Position numbers and translations under genes: made by a program | Origin: Motacilla alba alba | Lineage: Eukaryota > Chordata > Aves > Passeriformes > Motacillidae | Direction: 5' to 3' | Assembly: GCF_015832195.1 (NCBI RefSeq) | Contig: NC_052019.1 | Coordinates: forward strand, 49,727,016 to 49,791,015 | DNA: 64,000 nt | Notes under the pieces: model-generated | Database searches by the model: none | What the model was told of the DNA's origin: nothing | What the model saw: only the letters and a program-made list of their open reading frames with translations | Part shown: positions 11,551-22,262 of the stretch, piece by piece | Position numbering within the stretch: position 1 is the first letter of the stretch | Layout: each line of letters begins with the position of its first letter

Positions 11551-13059
11551 TTCTTCATAATTATTATGAGTTGTGATGCCTTTGTGATGAAAAATACAAA
11601 TAACACCTTAGTAGCAGAGATAGAACTTTGAAGTGTCTACAGAGATTTTAATTTAACATCACAGAAATGAGAGCTCCTAATGTAAATGTGTGTTGGCAGA
11701 AGTATTCATTATGCATTGTTTCTTTAAGCACTTGTGGAAATAAAAGGTACTCTTCATAGTAAATTCTGAAAAACTGAGCCCTTAAGTAGTTTCGTGTATA
11801 GAGCCATTGTCAATTCTATGTTAATGTAATGTGTGCAATCCTTTTATTCTATGCACTCAGGAAATAATCTAGGCAGCTGATGAAGATGCTAGCTAAGTAG
11901 TTGATTACAGTACATGTGCTTAGAAAAATGGGAGAATTTACACTTGGCTCAGAAATATTAAAATAAATTAAATTGTGAGCAATGTTTTCGATGTCCATAG
12001 GTGCAGTATTTTATAGTACAAATAGATCTTGAATGATGGAGTCAGTATCTGCTTATAGGGCTGTGTGTATTTAGTAACACTATTTATATATGCCTGTATT
12101 TATTTATCCATAAAGACGTGAGTATGTGTTAAGTTTGTATGCGTCCATGCATTATATGTTTGTATTAGCAGACTGATAATTCAGGGATATACTCTTTGGA
12201 ATATTGTCTTTTCCCTGGGTTTACAGCTGTGTTACCTCCAATTAAAGATGAGATTTGGTGTTTTCACCAATTCTTTCATCAAAAGGCCCTTCAGTCTACC
12301 AGCAAAACACTGGAGGACCAGCAGCATCCTGTGAGGATAACCAGTTGGAGTGGCTAGAGGGAAAGAGAATAGAGAGTGTCACGGGTGGTTGTTTGTACTA
12401 CCAGCTATCTGCAACAGGTAGAGAAAAATCCCTGTTTTCTGTTGTGTTTTTAAGAGGCCCAGTCAAAAAAAATGGAAGTTTGATTACAGATAGATTCTTC
12501 AATGCGAAGAAATTAAATCTGTAAAACTCGTTGCTAGAAACTAGGCTTGAAAATGGCAAAGTGGTATCAGCTACAGCAATGAAATGTCTTTAAAGGGAGT
12601 ATTATTAAGGAAAATATCTTCAAATAAATTAAAAATCTCTCAGACACTGCTATATATTTGTGGCTGAGAAACATAAGAAAAAATTCTGTTTTCATTTGTC
12701 CAGAAAATAATAATGTTTTTAAACATGAATCTGAAGCAAAATGTTACTTAAATCTTGACCTCATACTCCTGAGACATTTTTCATCTCTTATCTTTGAAGA
12801 TTCAAAGATGTAATTAAGATTGTTCTCTCTTTTCCACTGTTTTCCCCTTTTCATTTAATATAGACATTTTTCTTTATTATAAATTCCTTTTTTATAAGCA
12901 TTTTGCCTGCAGACAAATTGCTATATAGCAGGAAATAAAAAATTCTAATAATGCTTTAGTGTGCAAGGGGGTTCAATTTCTTCAGAGAATTATTGCATTC
13001 AATATAATCAATGGCAAGAGCTAAGTAAACTTGACCCAAATACATGGTGATAGCATTCA
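11551..13059. other. Unassigned non-coding DNA
   Basis: A plus-strand frame of 89 codons at 12255-12524 has no recognisable domain. No repeat family was recognised. Confidence 0.5.
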
Positions 13060-13270
13060 ATGGGCAATTTCATCCTATGTGTCTGCAGTGGTTGATCCTC
13101 CATATGTTATGGAAATTATGCAGGCCAGCCGCCATGGGCAGGGTTTGACTGTAGGTTTCTGCCGAGTCTATAAACTAAGGAGAGATTCTTTTGTAAAGTC
13201 CTTTTTAATAATAGTGCCACAGCTCAAGCTGGGACCTTGAACCAAGAATTTCCTGGGCAGTAATACCCTC
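13060..13270 (+). mobile_element. Possible LTR remnant (weak)
   Basis: The stretch has promoter-like order: GGGTTTGACTGTAGG, then a TATA-like CTATAAACT near 13169, then TTTTGTAAAGTCCTTTTTAA, then CACAGCTCAAGCTGGGACC. The order and wording recall avian LTRs, in which a TATA box is followed by the R region. I could not fix either boundary or a target duplication. It could be ordinary unique DNA. Confidence 0.25.
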
Positions 13271-16200
13271 GCAATCTGAATTCCTCACTCCTCAAGCAGG
13301 AGCTCACACCAGTAGTAGAATAAGGCTTGGGTTCTTCCTCTTCCTCATTGGGTCCTTTCATTTTCTCTAGGTGGGCTGTTTCTTTTCTTATCTCTAAGCT
13401 TGTAGTTTCTATTGATGAGTGTAGCTTCCATGGCTGGAAGTTTTACTTCACTCAGTGAAAGTTTAACAGATCTAGGTGAACATTCCCAACTTGTGGACTA
13501 AGGTTTGGCAAAATGAACTGCTAGCTCTGAATAAGTTACGCTAAACAAAATGTTTGTAGATAGCACACCAAATTGCATGGCTTGTAAATGTAGGAACGGA
13601 ACTATACATTCAAGGGACAGGGTGGATCAGAGGACTGGTAATGTAATCCAGGCCTTTTTGTCTCCAGGTCACTGGGTCATGTCTGTCTCACATTGGTAGT
13701 GACTAAAATTCATTGCCATCTAAAGCTTGGTCAGTGACCTATGTAAAATCAGTTGCTGCTCGTAGTCAACTTTCTATTGGAAAGGTGTTTGTATCACAAG
13801 AAACTCTGTAACTGGCATCTTTCCTGATTGATAACCCCTTTAATGGGGCCAAACACTCAATTGTCAGAGAGATGAGGTTTTGTTCCTAGCATGCTGTAAA
13901 GGTTCGTTGTTTCTCCTTAACAGTGCAGGAATTTCCATTTCACAGCAAATAAAGAAACCCCTGTATTTAAATGTTTTAGTGTTGCGTGTGACTTCTGGGC
14001 CACACTATTATTGTCTTGGCTACTTCAAGATTAGAAGAATACATGCATGTTTAGAACTTACAGCCTTTAATCCCTTAGGAGGGAAACGCCTTAAAGAGGG
14101 AGGAAGATGCTTAGGACCAAATCCTGCAGTACTTTGCTACTTCATATTATCCAGATCCTTTGTGCTCCTACACAATCCTGCAATGACTACACAAATCTTC
14201 TTCTCAGTTTCTTCAAGTTTTCTCATGTTTACTTCAGAAATATTTACCATTTTGAGTATTCTCCTAAAGCATTTTTAGCAGAAGCTCTCTCCTTTTCTTC
14301 TCCCCCTTTCCCTTCCCAGCTGTAAAATTTTAGGGTGATTTACTGAAGCCATTTGTAGCTGAATTACATATTCCTACTTTCATTTACAGCAATGCACATA
14401 GAGAGACACAGCCATCATAGGGAAACAGCTGAGAAACTGTAGAGACAGCAAGGCAGCACACCGGTGTACTCTGGTCATTTCATAGGGAAATCTGAATATA
14501 GGAGGACTATGGGAGGCTTTAGGGATGCTGCTGAAAGTGTAGGTTTTCCTCTGTTGTGTAGGAAATTATCACACAGCATTTTTCACTATTCCCCAGCATT
14601 TTTCTGACAGATTATAGTTCGCATCCCCTTCTGAGGGAGAAAGTCACCACGAGGCCAGCATCTTTCTGGAAAGTGGCCTACAGTCCTTGCAGTAAATTAT
14701 TATCTTATCTGCCTCTTTCTTTTTATTTTTCCTTTGAGAAAACCATCATTTTTCCTTACCATTCACTCATATGTCCACTAACTCATACCTGAAGCATCAC
14801 CTCTAGGGTTCAGGGTCTTCAAAGAGGATCTATGTGATAGGGTCCTAAATACTTATTTAGGTACATAAATAAATAGTATCTGAATTTCAGAAATAAAAAG
14901 CTTCTGCATTTTCTTGAACTATTTAAAATTTTGGCTATTTAAAATCTAGAGCAGCCCAGTACAGTAAGCAATAACAACAACAGTAAGCAATTTTTAACAT
15001 TTCTCCTGGCAGAAGCATTGGGAATGTGTGTGAGCAATAGATATATGTATTCCCTTCTGCACAGCAGTTTGTCAAGGAATGATAAAATCAAGATTATTAT
15101 AGCATTTTCTATTGTGTGTGCCACATCCTGATCCATCTACTGTATTTAGAGTATGATACTTTTACATTTGTATATTGACAGCTCATGACATGCTCAATGA
15201 CTCCAGCCTCAAGAGAACATTTCACATTAATTTACAGAATGCTGATGTCACTCAGAGGAAGAGTATTTTTGCAAAAAAATGAGGCAGTCATGATCCTGTG
15301 AGACTGTGAGTACTACTATAGTGGTAGAAACTGTAGAATTTCAAAATAAATTATTTTATTTGCTAGCAAACTGTCCAAAAATAGAAATATGGTCACTCTG
15401 ATTTCAGTTGTACGACTAGGCTGTGAATGCCTTTATCCTGTACTGTGCAGAAACAAGTAATGTACTCACAGTTCCTCACCTCTGTGCATTCATATCTGCA
15501 CACAGATGATATTTGGTTAAATACATTTTAGAATTGTTATCAAATTACAATTCTTGACTTTTACCTAAGAAACCTATAGTTGTTGCAGAGATGGGTGAAA
15601 ACATCTGTTTAGTTTGAGATAGATGTTTCTTTCTGTGGGTGCATATTAGAGGAACTGAAAAGTTATATAGAAATAAAATAGGCAAGACAGGCTTTTCCAT
15701 GCTGACTTTAATACTTGCTTCACAAATAAATGTTTCTCTTGGAACTGTCTGTTATGCAGCATACTGCTAAGTTTCTTGAACTGTTTTAGACTTCTATTAG
15801 AATCCTATGGGAAAGTTTTCTACTTTCCTTTCTGTAAAAGGTTTGGATACATTGATACTGGTTATGTCTCCTCTCCACCCATATTAATTAGAAATATTTC
15901 TTTTCCAATTTATACACTTTTTTCTTTCCTTTTTTTGGTAGCATGATTGTGCCATCCTGTCTTTATTACTGGTAAAAATCCACATTGCATTTTAAGGAAG
16001 AGAATTTTTTGAATTGTTGTTGAATATTTCCTGTAATTTTTCATCTAATGTTTGCAAATTTCAGTGGCTATGAGATGCATTTGGCATCGTTGAGCTGAAC
16101 CTCAGATTGATGCCACTTATTTTCCTGGCACCAAACATGCCATGTTGAGGAAAAACAAGGAAAGACAGTGAGCACTTGAGGTTTGTTGAAGGATGTAAAT

Positions 16201-16574
16201 GGGGTGTGAAGTGGAAAGGATAACCAAGAGCTCATCCTTTGATGAACTGAATATAAAGATGAAGATTTTAAATATAAAGGCTGTGAAAACATGCAAATGG
16301 ACAAATTGGTGGTGCATTCCCCCTTAACTCCTTTCCAGGCTGCTGTGTGATCTGAGAAAACGCTTGTTAGACCTTGTACTCGAAAATACCACTTGGGCTC
16401 AGCCCTTTCTGAGCTTATCAAAAAATGCTGTCCACTCCCACAAACTCAAAACAAGCTTCTGTTTTTCTTGTGACTAGCCTTGGTAAATATTTCTGTGGCA
16501 TGAATGGCATAACATTCCTATTCTGACACTTGTAAAGAAAGTGCCCACCCAAACCATGGCCGGGATGAAACACT
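13271..16574. other. Unassigned non-coding DNA
   Basis: The 132-codon plus-strand frame at 13880-14278 encodes no recognised domain and sits in ordinary AT-rich sequence. A short palindrome ACACCGGTGT is at 14457-14466. Nothing else was recognised. Confidence 0.5.
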
Positions 16575-16659
16575 GTTATGACTGAAGATCACTCTCTTGC
16601 AACCCTATCAACAGCGGTCCACGATGGGGCCCTTGAAGCTCTCCTGGACCGCAGTGGGT

Positions 16660-16681
16660 GTGAGACCTCTGTGAGACCTCT
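16660..16681. repeat. 11-bp tandem duplication
   Basis: GTGAGACCTCT occurs twice in exact tandem (16660-16670 and 16671-16681). Just upstream, GCGGTCCA at about 16615 and TGGACCGC at about 16645 form an 8-bp inverted pair. Confidence 0.9.
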
Positions 16682-16727
16682 GAGGGGGGATGCCTCAGAG
16701 CCAGCAAACCCTCAGGTTTGCTATACC

Positions 16728-16855
16728 TGTTTAAGTGGTATTTATAACCTGTTAAGTGCTCTGTTATATTGTTAAGGTTAAGTTATAAATGAAGGTATAA
16801 GTTAAGTTAAAGTACGGTTTAAGTACTTAACTGTTTAAGTTTAAGTGTTGTTAAG
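16728..16855. repeat. TTAAGT-rich degenerate repeat block
   Basis: TTTAAGT, GTTAAGT, GTTAAGG and ATAAGTT words recur about every 8-20 bases. Examples are GGTTAAGTTATAAATG, ATAAGTTAAGTTAAAG, GGTTTAAGTACTTAACTG and TTTAAGTTTAAGTGTT. It looks like a slippage-driven minisatellite, and is far denser in this word than the rest of the window. Confidence 0.8.
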
Positions 16856-17180
16856 CTTTAGGCCATGCTCCTTTTCATTCTTGTTCATACTGTCTTTACA
16901 CATAGGCACACACATGCACTCCAAGGTAGTTTCAATTCATTTCTGTTTTGATTGCCTGGATTTTGTTTGGTGTTGTTGTTTCTTGCTTTCCCTGCTGTGC
17001 CTTAGTTACCCCTTGTAAACAGAGGGAATATTGCCAACGAATCTGTTGTGCTTTGTAGTTTAATATGAAATCTGATTTTTGCTCATAGCCTTGCTGGTGA
17101 TTTTTTGAGTGATCTCAAGCACACTCATTTGGGACAACCAATCATCCTTTAACATTTTAAACCACAATAAAGATTTTGTT

Positions 17181-18074
17181 ATGAATTTCTTTGAATTCTC
17201 AAAACTGCTTCAGTAGTGGTAGGTCTTCTCTAAACTGTTGACTACACACATGTTCAAGTTAACATCTATGTTTTGTGGTCCATTCCAGATATATTCTGAT
17301 AATTTTGGGATGGCTATTAATTGCAAAGAAAGATGTACAGCAAAACCTGATACATACAGATCTCAATATGGTTCACTAATTACCTAGAATAGCTGGATAA
17401 ATCTCTTCAATGCAACCTGACATTAAAAGAATTTTATTTTTAATGAGCTAGAGGGGATTTGAAATACTTTCTCCAATTCAGGTTAAGTTATATTTAGCGA
17501 ATAATTTTCTTTTTTCACACAGAATTTAACGCAGCATTAGTATATTAATGACAGAGAGAAGCTGAAAGCTCCTTCCTAAGGATAAATTCCTTTCATGGTG
17601 ATTTTCTCCAGCTGCTCAAAATAGCTTTTCTTATAGTTTCCTGATAAAGAAAAACTCTGCTTGCCAGAATTTTTCTCTGTTCTAAACTTTTTCATTCCTA
17701 GCAGACATCTGCTCTTCCTTGTTGGGTGCCATACTCCTCTATTTTCACAATACAAACAAAATTACAAGCATTAGATTTTTCTTCTGATTCCTTTCTGTGT
17801 AACCAAGAAATTGTGTAGCTTTATAGTTCTGCACAATGTGGAAGCATTTGCTCTCTGTCTTCAATATGGGGGATTAATTTACAGCCAGGCTGACCCAGCA
17901 GACCTGAAAAGCTTCTCATAAACATAGAAAAAAGAAGGGAAAACCAATATTATTCTTTCTGTGTTGAAGTCTGCAGAGCATCTAAGCAGAGGAAATACTT
18001 TATTTGCCCCTTTCTTTTGGGGGTGGTCCCCAGCATCCCTAGAGCCCTTGTGAGGGATTCACATCTTGGAGAGC
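17181..18074. other. Unassigned non-coding DNA
   Basis: Nothing recognisable. Confidence 0.5.
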
Positions 18075-18222
18075 AGAATCACAGAACCGTGGAATGGGTT
18101 GGAAGTGGCCTTAACCATCATTTAGTTCCAGCCTCCCAGCCATGGGCAGGGATGCAATTCACTAGATCAGTTTGCTCAGAGCTCCATCTAACCCGGCCTT
18201 GCACAGCTCCAGGGAACGAACG
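18075..18222 (-). mobile_element. CR1 LINE 3' tail
   Basis: This is a minus-strand copy of the 3' end of CR1. The plus strand reads AGAATCACAGAACCGTGG, GGGTTGGAAGTGGCCTT, ATCATTTAGTTCCAGCC and CAGCCATGGGCAGGGA, ending near CTCCAGGGAACG. This is the classic avian CR1 tail with modest divergence. It covers only the last 150 bases or so of the element. Confidence 0.92.
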
Positions 18223-18406
18223 CAGCAGAATGAGGTACAGAGTTTTCCATATCTGGCTTGTACTCCTGGAATTTATTCAGCTGCTCACCTTTCATTGGAA
18301 TGATGTTAATAACCACACTCGTAAGCAGATTTTACTCTGCTAAACAATGACATCTCCCATCACCCTGGTGAATCCAACAACTCCCGCATGTTCAGTTCCC
18401 CTACAC

Positions 18407-18652
18407 CTCCAGGGAGAGCCCCCAGCCAACTGAGGGAGCTCCTGCTGTTGTGGGAATCGGGGGTCTAAAGCACCATGGCTGGAAGGTGTGACCTACAAGT
18501 ACCATTCCTTGGTCATAGGCAAAGACTTCCTTGCTGTTAAAAACAGGCTCATCCTTGGTGGCAAATACAATCCCGGTGAAGCAAAGGGTATTTCCAAAGA
18601 GATCTGTAGGCATCATCCTTCCGAACTGGGCAAACTGGGTAAAACTGGACAA
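18407..18652 (-). CDS. Candidate exon or pseudogene fragment, weakly XDH/aldehyde oxidase-like
   Basis: On the minus strand a pyrimidine-rich acceptor (CTCCCCTTTGTCCAG, ending near 18653) leads into an open frame of about 80 codons that stops with TAG near 18405. A possible donor GAG|GTGTAG lies right at the stop. The stretch is richer in G and C than its surroundings. The peptide contains GIVFATKDEP, then KEVFAYDQ, then VLVGH. In xanthine dehydrogenase and aldehyde oxidase, molybdopterin enzymes of purine and aldehyde oxidation, a comparable order is seen: G-V/F-V, A-x-D-V-P, V-F-A-x-D and C-V-G-H/Q. The preceding peptide (FAQFGRMMPTDLFGNT) does not match that family and no neighbouring exons were found. 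It could be a single decayed exon, a real exon of an unrelated gene, or chance. I am not confident of any function. Confidence 0.3.
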
Positions 18653-18689
18653 AGGGGAGAATAGTGGAGTCATTACTTACCAATAATTA

Positions 18690-20124
18690 TTTTTTTCAGT
18701 GTGTTTCTTAAAGGGGGTTGAGTGCTGACAAAGTAAAAAAAAATTCTCATTTTGTTGGTGGATAATGACACGGACAGCCTGTGCTGTCGTGCAATGCAAA
18801 ATAATGGCATATTGTTGCTCTGTGCTTTACTTTCATCAGAGTTTTCCTTGTGTTTTCCAAATACTAAACTTAAAATATGGCATTGTGATACTGTACCAAG
18901 AAAAAAAAAAAGCATCAGGCTTTAGATGGGTTGTGTTTATGCAATCCTCAGGATACTGGCAAAATAAACCACAATAATTTGGAAATCCAGGCACTCTCTT
19001 TTTGGGATTTGCTATCTCACAAATTTCCAGTATTGGAAAAATCTCAAAATGGGATTGCTGGAATAAGAGACTTTTCAGACTCCCAAAGCTATAATACATA
19101 TATATCTCTGACTCTTATCATACTAGTTATTTCAATAATATCCCACACGCTGTAAAAGTAAGGGAAAATATTTTTCATTGAATATGCTGAGGAGTTGACC
19201 TACATGATGTTGGAGCTTGAGTAGCTTTTGTCCATGTTTATTGTCACTGCTACCACTCCTTAGAAGTGCTTGAGACATTTGGATGAACAACTGAAAAGAA
19301 GAAGAAAAAAGCTTAGCCACCTAATCATGGAAAAATACTAACTACCTAATCACGAGTCTTCTGGAACAGGGCGCCCACAAGATGATGGTAAGTTCTTAAA
19401 TGCTGTTCCATTACTTTTCCTATTGATATTTGATATGGAATAGAGCTAAGAAAAAAGAAACTTTTAATAAATAAGAACTTTGGAAAATGGATAAAATGTT
19501 AATGCTAACTACTGATTTTGAGAGCAGATGTAAAACTTATTTTCTGTGTGTGCTGAATAGGTGCAAGCTGCCGGTCTTAGCAAAACACTGAAAGATAACT
19601 ACCAATTAAAAAGAATTATGCAATCTACCATTGCACTTTCCAGCAATAAAGTGTCTTAAATTCACAGTTGTCAGTGGTAGCTTCTTTTTATTGCAACCTA
19701 ATAAGGTCAGTGCTTAGCTACTATGACTCTTCCTACTACAAAATCATTCTCAACAATCATAGCACAAAATTATTTGTGAAGTCCCTTCATTTAATCAGAA
19801 CACTCAAATGGGCAACAAAGCTCTGCAGCTATGAAAACAGGTTCTGAAGCATTGTTGAAAGCAGAACACTGATGAAAACCATTGGTCTCCTGTTAATAGA
19901 AAAAAAATCTTTATGAAGATAGGTGTAGGTAATTTATAGGGTATTTATAAGGTAACTAAATAACATCCAGTACAGTGCTTCTCTTAGGTTACAAGTATTC
20001 TAATTAGACATCACTTTGAAATAACTCATTTTGGGTTTTTCCAGCTTCCCTAATCCAGAAGATGTTTCTTTGTAGTTCTGAGCATTCCTGACTTGATTGT
20101 AAAGACTTCTGTTAAATTAAGCAC
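18690..20124. other. Unassigned non-coding DNA
   Basis: Several overlapping short frames occur on both strands between 18673 and 19320, with no domain. There is an 11-A run at about 18901. Nothing else was recognised. Confidence 0.5.
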
Positions 20125-20200
20125 CACAAAAAAAAAAACCCAAAACAAAAAACCAAAAAAAAACCAAAAAACCCCCTCAAAAACCAGCACACACACAAAT
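20125..20200. repeat. A-rich (CAAAA)-type low-complexity tract
   Basis: Runs of A interrupted by C or CC (CCCAAAACAAAAAACC, CCAAAAAAAAACC) followed by CACACACA. It produces the lysine-rich spurious plus-strand frame at 20093-20302 and the phenylalanine-rich one opposite. Confidence 0.9.
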
Positions 20201-20389
20201 TTCTCAGTTCAACAGCTTCCAAAGATGTTAATGATAGATTCTGGTGTTGAGAGGTTGGAAGAGAAGACATTTTGTCATAAAATTGATGCTTTAGGATTTT
20301 AGCTTTAATGTTTTCCATATATTTGTAGTCCTGCAATTCATTAGTGTATACCTCTAACTCCATATAGAATGTTATCTACTGCTTTCCCA

Positions 20390-20723
20390 TTACAGACAGA
20401 CAAAACAATTCTTCTCCAGGCCTGGGAATCAAGGACACCTCACTGTTTCAGGCCCCAAGAAATGTAAACAAAAGTGAGTTGAGGAGCAGTGAACCTGGGG
20501 TAAATGACTTCATTACCTGAAGATGTAACTGAAAGATTAATCCCCAATCTGCAAATGGACCAAACTAATAAAAGTGTGAAAACCCATGACTGATGTAGAC
20601 CTTGGGTGGGCTTTGTCTGGCCTAAATGGACCTTATATTTATTGAAGGCCCTTCAATAAATATAACTGCTTTTTATTATCCTAATTTTGTTTGGCCTCTG
20701 TTTTTAGGTAGCCCAAAAAGGCA
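20390..20723 (+). mobile_element. Endogenous retrovirus LTR, diverged, probably solo
   Basis: It is related to the LTR at 1574-1967. Shared blocks include GACTTCATTACCTG, CTGCAAATGGACC, AAAAGTGTGAAAACCC, GACCTTGGGTGGGC, GGCCCTTCAATAAATA (polyadenylation signal AATAAA at 20655-20660) and GGCCTCTGTTTTTAGG. The end is near GGCA at 20723. The two copies differ a lot, so the insertions are old. The 5' edge is uncertain and I could not define a target duplication. No internal retroviral coding sequence adjoins it. Confidence 0.7.
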
Positions 20724-22071
20724 AAAAAATCTGTGCTAAGACTTAAGGGGCTGGGGTCATCATCCCTTCTATTTTAATAAGAGCTGGTATAATTATATAA
20801 AGCATTAGAATAATTAACTGCCATGCAGAATTAATAACTCCTTGTAAAATTTAAATATCTGAGATTTCTTCCTTGTTTATTTCTTGAAAAGTGTCTAGAC
20901 TGATAATACTCAAAAAGAAGCTGTTGGTGCATCCTGTCAGTGACAGTCTTTGTTCTTGCTGCTGTGACTAGGTTTGAAAGCTGAGAATGGAGCAGTTCAG
21001 CACACACATTGCAAAAAAACCGAGGTAAATATATATATATATACGTATGTATATTACAATTATATATAATATTTGCAATTGGTCATTTGCTTGCACATTT
21101 GTCTTTTGGGGCTAAAGTTATAAAAGCCCAATGTCAGTGCTGCTGGTGGATGTGCAGTGGTGGCAGGAGAGAAAACAGCCTGCAACATTTTCTCACCTGC
21201 ATGGCAGATGCAGCCATAAAACCTGTAAGAATCAGAGTAAGATCAGTGTAAGAGCACTGGTCCACGACAAACCTTTTCCCCAGTGTTCCCCAAACCTGTT
21301 CCCCACTTCCCAGTTTAGAGGTGACATTTAGGGTGGACTGGTGTTTGCTCCTTAACCTGGAGAGCTCTTCCTGTGTAAGAAATATAACAGGGCATTCAGG
21401 AGACCTTGCAGCCTTTCAAGATGGTAAATCAAAGTTTGATTTTCTTTGCAGAACTGGTATCTGGTCTGTCTGTGCCTTCTCCCTGCAATTTTAAGTCTGC
21501 AGGGTAAATATGTGCAAGCCAAAGTTGTAAATATGAAAGAGAGTGTATACAAAGCATGCTGTAGGCAGAGCTTTGAATTGAAAATCTGTGAGTTCAGGGT
21601 TGAAGCCCAGGTGTGCTGGTCGTTGTCTCAGTTGATATAGCTCTTTTTGGTTAAGCTCATAAGCAAGTAAAAGTTGTTACATCATTAAAAGTTCCTAAGG
21701 AGTTTCTCACTCCATGGTGGTATCCTAAACACTGTGTGTTTGACTGGATGATAGCCATTTAATTTCTCTGTGATTGCCTTTTCTTGTTTGTTTGTTGTTT
21801 GGGGTTTTTTGTTGAGGTTTTTTTTTATGTTGTTCTCACATCTTCTTTGGTGTGAACACAGGAGGGTTTCTAGAATGAATGTGCTTGAGGATTTTTCAGG
21901 TAATCCAACAGAAGAAGAGAAAAAATTTTGTTCTGTATTTCTTTCATCTGAACTTAACACAGGAGCATTTTTTCTTGCTTTTTATCCCCCTAAGTTTTAA
22001 AATGAAAAGCAAGCCCAAGTTGCAGCTAATATTTGCTAATACCTTGGAATAAATTGCAAAATAATAATTTG
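20724..22071. other. Unassigned DNA with a TA microsatellite
   Basis: A TA-rich tract lies at 21027-21070. The 21600 area has a GGTTGAAGCCC word but no tRNA fold. No gene was recognised. Confidence 0.5.
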
Positions 22072-22262
22072 GCTGACCAAACATTGCAACAGGCTGTCCA
22101 GGGAAGTGGTGGAGTCACCATCACTGGATGTATCTAAACGATGTATAGATGTGGTGCTTATGCATGGTTTAGTGGTGAACTTGGCAGTGCTGGGATAATC
22201 ATTGGACCATATGATCTTAGAGGTCTTTTCCAACCTTGATGAGTCTTGGATTTCATTATTCT
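22072..22262 (+). mobile_element. CR1 LINE 3' end (plus strand)
   Basis: The plus strand reads GCAACAGGCTGTCCAGGG, GTGGTGGAGTCACCATC, GGCAGTGCTGGGATAATC, TGATCTTAGAGGTC and TTTTCCAACCTTGATGAG, then a diverged 3' tail ATTTCATTATTCT. This is the C-terminal ORF2 coding end plus the 3' UTR of CR1. It is the only CR1 in the window on the plus strand. It is truncated and degraded. Confidence 0.92.

Larger units (their letters stand above)
16575..17180 (+). mobile_element. Possible LTR-derived segment with TTAAGT-rich core
   Basis: The segment begins near TGTTATGACTGAAGATC and ends near an AATAAA in CCACAATAAAGATTTTG at about 17167. Its core (16728-16855) is packed with TTAAGT-type words, and a short direct repeat precedes it. 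Songbird ERV LTRs can carry similar TTAAG-rich blocks, and the terminal AATAAA fits that reading. The boundaries and family are inferred and no target duplication was found. It may instead be a local minisatellite in unique DNA. Confidence 0.4.

Noticed and set aside
13880..14278. 132-codon plus-strand open frame
   Set aside because: No recognisable domain, no splice context, and a length expected by chance in 64 kb of DNA read in six frames.
19363..19386. Possible micro-exon between GGAACAG and GTAAGT
   Set aside because: Only about 18 bases long, with a weak acceptor; splice-like words occur by chance.
20093..20302. Lysine-rich small frame
   Set aside because: Produced by the A-rich low-complexity tract.
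21590..21640. GGTTGAAGCCC, resembling a tRNA B box
   Set aside because: No A box at the right distance and no cloverleaf pairing.
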